From Cafeteria roenbergensis (lineage: Eukaryota; Sar; Bigyra; Bicosoecida; Cafeteriaceae): a stretch of 23,082 nt of DNA. The notes below the pieces were generated by a model. That model ran no database searches and was not told the origin of the DNA. It saw only the letters and a list, made by a program, of their open reading frames with translations. The DNA is taken from the NCBI GenBank assembly GCA_008330645.1, contig VLTN01000089.1:65001-88082 (forward strand). Reading direction: 5' to 3'. Positions 16,376 to 23,082 of the stretch are shown here, in pieces. Numbering within the stretch: the stretch's first letter is position 1; every line of letters starts with the position of its first letter. Position numbers and translations under genes: made by a program.

Positions 16376-19300
16376 GCGTCTGTCCAGATGTCGGTCGGAG
16401 ACGCTGGCCGCTACGCGCACGGATGTTGCTGCAGGCACGGGGCCCGGACGGGGGGGCCTGTTCGGGGCCTCCCTGGCCCGAAACGCGGGGGGCGCGGCCT
16501 GCTCCGGCTCCGACTGGCGCCCGCCGCCCCGCCCTCCCCTGGCCAGGTGCGCCAGCTTGAGGCGCAGGACCTTGCGATAGGCGTCACTGCCCGGGCAGAT
16601 CATCGAAAACCCGCCCGAGTCCTGGGGAGCCACGCCGTAGCGGCGCGGCTCGTGCTCGCCAAACACCCTTCCCAGGTCCCGGTTCAGGGCGTCGCGCTCC
16701 GGGCCGGACTGCACGGCGCCGGAGGGAGCGGCCATTCCTAGCCCGGCGGCGTGATGCTGCGGCCTGGACGCCGCCTTGGCCGTGGCAGCTCGGCGCGACG
16801 TCACTGTGCGCACCAGCTCTGCAGGGCTGAAGGCAAGGGGGTCGACAACCTTGGCGATGTCCCGCACCAGGCTCAGCTTGACGCGCGTGTCCAGGTCCGA
16901 GTCCACGCCGAGCGAGGGGCTGGAGTTCACCTCGATCAGGTGCGCCTTGCCGGTGTCGTCCAGCAGCACGTCGTAGCCGAAGAGCTCGAAGCAGTTGGGC
17001 TGGTTGGGGATGACGTCATCCACGCACACCAAGCTCTTCACGAGCACCTCCTTCACGCGGCGCCAACAGCGCGCCGAGTCCACGCCGGACGCGGCCAGGC
17101 GGCGCCACAGGTAGCCCAGGCTCACCTTGGTCCCGCCTCCCTCGCCCTCCCGCGCCGCTGCGGCCACCGCTGCCCCCTTGTCGTGAGCGTGCTTTTGCAG
17201 CGAGCTGTTGGTCAAATGCATCGCCTTGTCGTATGTGGAGGCGGCCTCCCGCGAGTACGGCACGGAGCTCACCCGCGCGAACCCTTCCTCGTACACGAAG
17301 GCCTCAAGCGGCGAGAAGGAGGTCACCAGCACGTAGACTCGCAGGTCGAACTTGTACCCGTCCAGAAGCATTGAGTTTCCCACGTACTTTTGCAGCACGC
17401 ACGCCGAGCCGTACGTCACATCCGTGATCTCGCGCACCAGCGAAATGCCCCGCCCGCGCGACAGCCCCACCGGCTTCAAGATCCAAATGTTCTCGTTGGC
17501 GGCCGACGGCGTGGAGGACCGGTCGCCGCCTGCAGCACCCCGGTCGGAGGACCGGCCGGCCGGCCCCAGCATCATGGCGGCGCGTGCAGCCAGCGTGGCC
17601 GACGAGCCGGCAACCCCCATCCCGGTGCCTGCCCCCACCAGCCCGTACGCGGCGCCTGTGCCAGAGGGCTCTGCGTCGCCTCGGAACGCGGCTCTGCCAA
17701 AGGCCTCAGCGAAGGCGAGGTACTCTTTGGGGAGCACGAACGTGGGCGGCAGAACGCCGAACGCGCGGGCCATACGACCCCCAAGGCACTGGTACCGCGC
17801 CAGGTTCGTCTTGAGCAGGTCCTTCCTCGTCAGCTCGCGGGCGTGCCGAAAGTGGTTGAACCGCTGGCAAGTCAAAAGGTTCGCCCGGACCACCTGCGGC
17901 TTCCCCCAGCTCCAGTACAAGTGCCAGCACGCCGCGTCGCCAACCGCGGCTGGGGCCTCCACCCAGCCTCCCCCGGACGCCTGCTCCAGCGCGAGCCGCA
18001 CCAGGTGGTACACCTCGGCTCTGCCAGCCGGCAGCACGCGAAAGACCCGCAGCGGCGGGTCCGGCAGGCCCAGGGCGGCCCGACGAGCAACCTCCTCCTC
18101 CCCCAGCTTGGCAGCGTGGGCCCGGAGTAGAGCCATCTTGCCGCCCCTGAAGGGAACTCGGAACTCGCCCTCGAAGGCCTCGCCGCCCGCGGGGGCGTCG
18201 TCAGCACCTGCATGGTCATCGTTGTCCTCCCCGATGACGTCATCGAGGGTATCGTCCGGGTCGACGTCTGGGCCGCGGCCAGCTGCATAGTCCTCCCGTG
18301 CCCAGTCGCTGCGCCGCATAGGCAGGGTCTCGGGCAGGGGTTCCCCGGTCAGGAGCCGGGGGGCCTCAGGAGACAGCGCCACCAGCGCCTGCATGGCTCT
18401 GCTGACTCTGCTTGCCGCTGCCTCGGCCTCAGCAGAGCGGTCTCGTGCGCGACGGCTGCCGGACGCGCCCTGTCGCTTGGCCGTCGCGAACCCCCCGCGC
18501 ACCACGTTGGAGTTGGGGTTCTCGCCAACGCACGCGGCAAATAGCGCCGCGAAGTCGGGGAACCACGGCGTGTAGTCCACCCGCGGAGGGGATGCTGGCG
18601 GCGAAGGCACGGGCGTGAGCAGGGCAGACGACGGTTCGAGGTCCTGTCGCCGCCGCGGTGTGGCGCAGGCAGCAGCGGGTGCCACCGGGGGCTGAGAGGC
18701 GCCGCCGTCGTTCGAAGTCGCGTCTCTGCTCTGAGCGGAGTCTGTACGGGCGGAGGATGGGGAGGGGTCGTCGGCCGCCATGCGCTCTGCGATGGCCAAC
18801 GCTCGTTGCATGCGAGCGGAGGCAGCGTCGCTTGGAGCGGCAGCAGCCAGTGGTGCCGCCTCTTCAGCAGCCGAGGCCCGTGAGAGATCCAGGCTGAACT
18901 TCGAACGCCAGCCGGCGACACTGGAACCAGCGGCTGCCTCGCCAGCTGCCGCCTCGGATCGCTCACCCCGCGCCGGATGCGGCGCCTCTGAAGCTGCCGC
19001 CTCGGATCGCTCACTCCGCGCCGGATGCGGCGCCTCGGCAGCTGCCGCCTCGGATCGCCCACTCCGCGCCGGATGCGGCGCCCCTGCAGCTGCCGCCTCG
19101 GATCGCTCACCCCGCGCCGGATGCGGCGCCTCGGCAGCTGCCGCCTCGGATCGCCCACTCCGCGCCGGATGCGGCGCCCCTGCAGCTGCCGCCTCGGATC
19201 GCTCACTCCGCGCCGGATGCGGCGCCCCTGCAGCTGCCGCCTCGGATCGCTCACTCCGCGCCGGATGCGGCGCCTCGGCAGCTGCCGCCTCGGATCGCTC

Positions 19301-21944
19301 ACCCCGCGCCGCAGCCGGCGCCTCGGCAGCTGCCGCCTCGGATCGCTCACTCCGCGCCGGATGCGGCGCCTCGGCAGCTGCCGCCTCCGATCGCTCACTC
19401 CGCGCCGCAGCCGGCGCCTCGGCAGCTGCCGCCTCGGATCGCTCACTCCGCGCCGGATGCGGCGCCCCTGCAGCTGCCGCCTCGGATCGCTCACTCCGCG
19501 CCGGATGCGGCGCCTCGGCAGCTGCCGCCTCGGATCGCTCACTCCGCGCCGGATGCGGCGCCTCGGCAGCTGCCGCCTCCGATCGCTCACTCCGCGCCGG
19601 ATACAACGCCTCGGCAGCTGCCGCCTCGGATCGCTCACTCCGCGCCGGATACGACGCCCCTGCAGCTGCCGCCTCGGATCGCTCACCCCGCGCCGGATGC
19701 GGCCCTGTTGCTGCTCCGCGTTCTTCTGAAACAGCCGGACTAGGCTGCGCTGCCGCCGCGCTGATCTGTCCAGGGACGAGAGAACGACCCGAGGCAGTCA
19801 CAGTCCCAGCTGCGGGCGCACTGGCCCGCTGGGCCTGCTCAGGAGCGTCCGGCCGTTTCTTGGGCGGGGCGCCAGCCCTGGTCGTCGGCCCGCCGTCGAC
19901 AGAGGCGGCGTTGCCCCGTGCCGCCAGCACAGCGTCAGCGGCATGCAGTTGACTCTCTGCGCCCTCGTCCGCCGTCCGTGCCGCCAGCACAGCGTCAGCG
20001 GCATGCAGTTGACTCTCTGCGCCCTCGTCCGCCGTCCGTGCCGCCAGCACAGCGTCAGCGGCATGCAGTTGACTCTCTGCGCCCTCGTCCGCCGTCCGTG
20101 CCGCCAGCACAGCGTCAGCGGCATGCAGTTGACTCTCTGCGCCCTCGTCCGCCGTCCGTGCCGCCAGCACAGCGTCAGCGGCATGCAGTTGACTCTCTGC
20201 GCCCTCGTCCGCCGTCCGTGCCGCCAGCACAGCGTCAGCGGCATGCAGTTGACTCTCTGCGCCCTCGTCCGCCGTCCGTGCCCCCGACTGCCTTGCACCC
20301 GCACCTGCCCCAGTTCCAGCGCGCGCGGACTTGCTTGAGCCACCAGGACCGGCAGCCGAAGACTCAGCGGCCACCTCCGTCCGCGGCAGCGACGGCGCCT
20401 CCGGGCCCGCTGCGGCATGCGCGCAGCTCCCGCTGTCCGCGCCGGCGGACGTTCCTTTCGGGGCCGGGCTGCCTGCCGCCTTGCTGGGGGTGCCGGCCCT
20501 TGCAGAGGCGCCTTGCGCTCGGGGCGACTGCCCGCGCGGCTGTCTGCCGCGTCTGGCGTCGGCTTCGGACTTGACTGACCGGAGCTTCCGTGCGGCCGCC
20601 TGGGCCCGCGCCGCCTGTCGCTGCCTCAGCTCCTCCAGCCTAGCTCCGTTGTCGCGTTGCTTTGGCCCGGCCGCCTTGGCCGCAGAGGGCGCCCCGCTCC
20701 TGCTCCCGGCGGCTGCGGTCGTCTGCTTGGCCGCGCTGCCCGCCTTCCCCTGCTTCGGCTTGCTCGTCTCCCACGCTCGCCGCTTCCGTCGCGTGTTGCC
20801 GCCGCTGACCACAACATGACCGAACGTGTCCTGCAACGCTCGCTTGCGCTCCCGCGCCGCCCGCCTCAGCGCCTCGCCGATCACAGACGTGGCCCTGGGG
20901 CCCTCGGGCGAAGGCGGGGTCGGCGGGCGGGGCGGCGCGCGCGTCGAGGGAGCGTCACTGCCCCTGGCAGGCAGCTCGCTGTGCGGCCCTGACGTCCCCG
21001 GCTCGGAGCCTGCGGCCGCCGCCGCCGACGCAGCCGGTGGTGCCGATGCCGAGGGCAGAATGGCCGAGGAAGGGCCAGAGCTGGCCCGGGCAACGTGGGC
21101 GGGAGCGCTGCCCGGCTTAGGTCCTCCCACGCTGGCTGGGCGGAGGCCGGGGTTGCCTTGACGGGGAGGCCCCCCACTCCGCATCGCCTTCAGCGTCGGG
21201 CCCGCCGGACAGCCACGAGGGCCTCGCCGGGGCCGGAGCGCGGGTCGCCGGTCCGGCGCTGCCCGTGCGCCTGCGCTGCGCAGCGGGCGCGCTGGCCAGC
21301 GGTGTGGAGGCAGCGCTCTTCGAGCCGGACCCCGCGGCCCCGCGGCCGGGGAGCGGGCAGCCCGGCGTTGGCTTCGGGCTGACGTGGCGTCGGAGCGGAT
21401 CGGGAGCCGGTACCCAGCCCGTCGGCTTCGTCGTCGCTGTCGGCCAGCCACGGCGCAGACGGCTGGGCTGGCGGCTGCTCATGAGTCGGAAGAGGGACCG
21501 TGCCCTCGATCATCGCGAGCACCCGGTCTGCGGGAGTCATTTGCCTGCGGCGCGCCAGCTCGGCGGCAACTGCGCGGTGCTGGTCGCGGGCGAACTCGAG
21601 CAGCGACTGGAGCCCGGCCGCGCCGTCCTCGTCCTCATCCGAGTCCGAAAAGTCGGTAGGCTGCGCGCACACGCTCAGTGGGCCACGCGACGGGTCCAGC
21701 GAGGGCGTGAGCGCAGCGCCTCAGCGGCATTCGGAGCTCGATGCATTGCTCAGTGCTTGCAGCGCGATGCCCCGCGGCTCACCCCTGCCAGCGAATCGAT
21801 GAGAGGCAGAATTTGCATCTGGGCCCGCTCGAGCCAGTGGTCCGGGAGGCTTGGTATCCTGTCGGGCCGCAGCAACGGGAACGCCTGCATGTCCGGCTCC
21901 GACGAAGCCCGGTCCTCTTGCGCGGGCCTTGGCGCCGCAGCCAT
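16352..21944 (-). CDS. Tubulin-tyrosine-ligase-like protein, probable polyglutamylase (three inferred exons)
   Basis: It would ligate glutamate side chains to tubulin, typically on ciliary or cytoplasmic microtubules. Inferred exons are 21944-21783, 21660-21414 and 21135-16352, 1,730 residues. The start ATG has a perfect Kozak context (GCTGCCATGG). The N-terminal part contains an acidic DSDEDED segment and then long disordered Ala/Ser/Arg sequence with two repeat arrays (residues about 422-541 and 612-867). The TTL domain is at about 1199-1575. It shows ELTRKDLLKTNLARY, WILKPVGLSRGRGISLV (ATP-binding Lys about 1357), KFDLRVYVLVTSFSPLEAFVY, HLTNSSLQKHA and CFELFGYDVLLDD...HLIEVNSSPSL (Glu about 1538, Asn about 1540). 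The RKD-x-L-x-x-N-L segment and the HLTNSS and EVNSSPS forms resemble TTLL1/2/9-type glutamylases more than the short tubulin tyrosine ligase. Subfamily and chain-initiating versus elongating activity are not decided by sequence alone. Confidence 0.93.
18944..19711. repeat. 48-bp x16 in-frame minisatellite in the TTLL gene
   Basis: About sixteen tandem 48-bp units encode variants of SERSEAAAAEAPHPAR on the minus strand. Variation is limited to a few positions: Ser/Gly at the start, Glu/Gly in the middle, and PHP/PAA/LYP/SYP near the end. Variants recur in non-adjacent units, as expected from unequal exchange. The array is open in several frames on both strands simply because the unit is a multiple of three. 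Confidence 0.95.
19921..20280. repeat. 60-bp x6 perfect tandem repeat in the TTLL gene
   Basis: Six consecutive 60-bp units are identical at every base over 360 bp. On the minus strand each encodes 20 residues, ARTADEGAESQLHAADAVLA. Only a 7-nt partial match (CCCCGTG/GTCCGTG-like) extends beyond the left edge, and the right edge ends abruptly at CCCCCGACTG. Confidence 0.98.
21136..21413 (-). other. Inferred intron 2 of the TTLL gene
   Basis: The acidic exon (frame through DSDDEADGLG) and the main TTLL frame differ by one base. The donor GTACCGGCTC at 21413 and the acceptor CCTCCGCCCAG ending at 21136 remove 278 nt and restore frame, with GCC (Ala) at the joint. The donor is non-optimal, and other sites with a length of 2 modulo 3 would also serve. 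Confidence 0.35.
21661..21782 (-). other. Inferred intron 1 of the TTLL gene
   Basis: The donor GTGAGCCGCG at 21782 follows GCAGGG, and the acceptor GTGTGCGCGCAG ends at 21661 with a branch-like CACTGAG about 13 nt before it. The 122-nt removal is phase 0 on both sides. It joins the IDSLAG exon to the PTDFSDSDEDED exon. The downstream frame has no ATG of its own. Confidence 0.65.
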
Positions 21945-22615
21945 GGCAGCCGCAACCAGCCGACTCCCAACTGGCGCTCTGCCCCCCCCTCCCAAGGTGC
22001 AGCACTCTCTCGAGCTGTCGCCGCCGCTCCGCCTGCAGCCGAGCTCGCGACTGCCAGAATATTAGCCCCGCCGTCAAGATCGTGGCAGGCCTTGAGTTTG
22101 ACATGGCTGCGCGCACGAGTGCGGCTCGCATCGCCGACACACCTCGGGCTCAATGCCGTAGCGTGGTGTTTCCGACGACGTGCCCCCCCCCGGGGGGGCA
22201 GCGGCTCTTCCCGACATGCTGGCCGCTCGCTGACCGGTCCGCACCTGCCGAGCATTTGTGTGCAAGTCGCTGCGCAGAGCATGATACCTGCGCCACAGCC
22301 GCCCCTTTCGCATGCCTGGGCCGACAATCCCCATTATGCACCAAGCTCACACCGACCAACTGCAAAACGTCGAAGCCGCTCTCCAGGGGGCCAACATTGT
22401 CCCTGGAGTGGGGCAGGCCGCTGCAACGTGGCGAAAATTTTATCGTAGCGGCCGTGGGCCGCGCAACGCACGCTGGCCCAGTGGCAGCAGACACTGGCCC
22501 GACCGCCTCGCTCCCGCCCATAGCCGTTCTCGTGTGGCGTGTGGTTGGCGTGCAGAGAGCAAACGCGGATTCGCGGCTTGAAACTCGCAAGCCGCCGGAC
22601 CCGAGTGCGACCAGT
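21945..22615. promoter_or_regulatory. 5' flank of the TTLL gene, with hairpins and a possible leader intron
   Basis: This region is upstream of the TTLL ATG at 21944. On the minus strand, GGCTAATATTCTGGCAG (ending at 22051) looks like a branch point plus acceptor, so a 5'-leader intron is possible. An alternative ATG in a Kozak context at 22104 opens a short frame with a hydrophobic stretch (TILTAGLIFW) but lies in another frame. Other structures are a 9-bp C/G hairpin at 22181-22200, an 8-bp hairpin at 22381-22408 (CTCCAGGG/CCCTGGAG) and GCGGCC/GGCCGC at 22448-22462. No gene is called. Confidence 0.35.
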
Positions 22616-23082
22616 TCAGCGTGAGGGTTCCGCGAGGCGCTTCGCGTCGACGCGCCAGGGTCGTGCGAGGAAGGAGGGGCCCGGAGCCACTCTGTGCCGG
22701 AGTTTCCGCTGGCCTCCCTCCTCGAAGACGCGCGGCGCCAGTCGCGTCGTGCGCGGCCTGGACATCAGCTCTTCGTCCAAGGACAGCGACGAGGCCTGTG
22801 CTTGCATGCGCCGTGCTGCAGTCGCCGTCCATGCGCACGGATCGGGGTCGTGACGCACTCGGTTGCCATGGAGGAGAGCCGTACATTGCGGGCTTCCTGG
22901 CATTCCCCGCGAAAGTTCTCCGATTCTGTCGGCGCTGGTGCGGGCCCTGGCAGACTTGGCCGCGTTCGACGCGAGACGGACTGCACACACGGGGCCGGTA
23001 CCGGACGGCCCACAATTCTCGCCGGCCTGGGCGCATTGAGATCAAAGCTTCTCCCGGGGTGGGAGGCCCTTGCGCCGCCGCC
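22616..23082 (-). other. Unassigned right edge with a possible minus-strand exon
   Basis: A minus-strand frame from about 22990 to a stop at 22616 reads through MQAQASSLSLDEELMSRP and RVFEEGGQRKLRH, which has a more balanced composition than the shadow frames. It has no convincing start. A GTGTGCAG acceptor-like site precedes it, so it could be the last exon of a gene outside the window. I do not recognise it. Confidence 0.2.

Noticed and set aside
18780-19952. Plus-strand 390-residue frame of CGASAAAASDRSLRAG repeats
   Set aside because: It is the antisense reading of the 48-bp array, which is open because the unit is a multiple of three.
19921-20280. CRISPR-like regular array
   Set aside because: Units abut directly with no spacers and are in frame within a eukaryotic protein gene. 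This is a coding minisatellite.
16352-21451. TTLL start at 21451
   Set aside because: That codon is GTG and the first 80 residues are Arg-rich shadow sequence. The upstream acidic exons with an ATG at 21944 join in phase.
1-23082. Bacterial or plasmid origin of the window
   Set aside because: Splice-site pairs with phase agreement, Kozak contexts, a TTLL enzyme and coding minisatellites indicate a eukaryotic nuclear genome.

Overview
This is a GC-rich nuclear segment of a microbial eukaryote, most likely a flagellated protist or microalga. The evidence is a tubulin-tyrosine-ligase-like enzyme, a choline/ethanolamine-kinase-type enzyme, long Ala/Gly/Ser-rich proteins full of in-frame minisatellites, and short GT-AG introns whose phases match. 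There is no bacterial operon structure, rRNA, tRNA or CRISPR array. The exact lineage cannot be read from the sequence. A GC-rich haptophyte, pelagophyte or green alga would fit, and that is inference only.

Layout, left to right. (1) 3-314 (+) is the C-terminal end of an unidentified conserved-looking protein. (2) 596-8729 (-) is a giant gene of about 2,566 codons in three exons. It has an acidic low-complexity N-terminal third, followed by what I read as about seven tandem, mostly degenerate nucleoside-diphosphate-kinase (NDPK)-fold modules. Only one module keeps the active-site histidine context. (3) 8531-12510 and 12517-15802 are two copies of a segmental tandem duplication joined by a 6-nt filler. 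Each unit carries exon 1 of the giant gene, a hairpin-rich non-coding stretch, a lineage-specific gene on the minus strand, a 124-bp divergent promoter region, and a choline/ethanolamine kinase on the plus strand. (4) 16352-21944 (-) is a tubulin polyglutamylase-like TTLL gene of about 1,730 codons in three inferred exons, with a 60-bp x6 perfect array and a 48-bp x16 array in its disordered N-terminal half. (5) 21945-23082 is the TTLL 5' flank plus an unassigned edge.

The duplication has consequences. Its left breakpoint lies in intron 1 of the giant gene and its right breakpoint lies 5 nt before the end of the native kinase stop codon. Kinase copy 1 therefore has lost its stop and reads about 35 codons into the next unit. 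Kinase copy 2 keeps the native stop but has a 2-nt frameshift ahead of the catalytic motifs. The lineage-specific gene is full length (about 438 aa, with poly-Asp blocks) in copy 1. In copy 2 it is cut to about 227 aa by two deletions of 372 and 320 bp. Unit 2 also carries an orphan exon 1 of the giant gene.

The kinase would act in phosphatidylcholine or phosphatidylethanolamine synthesis. The TTLL protein would modify axonemal or cytoplasmic tubulin. A multi-NDPK-fold protein beside a TTLL gene hints at a ciliary role for both, but adjacency is weak evidence. All exon models were inferred by eye from splice consensus, Kozak context and phase agreement.
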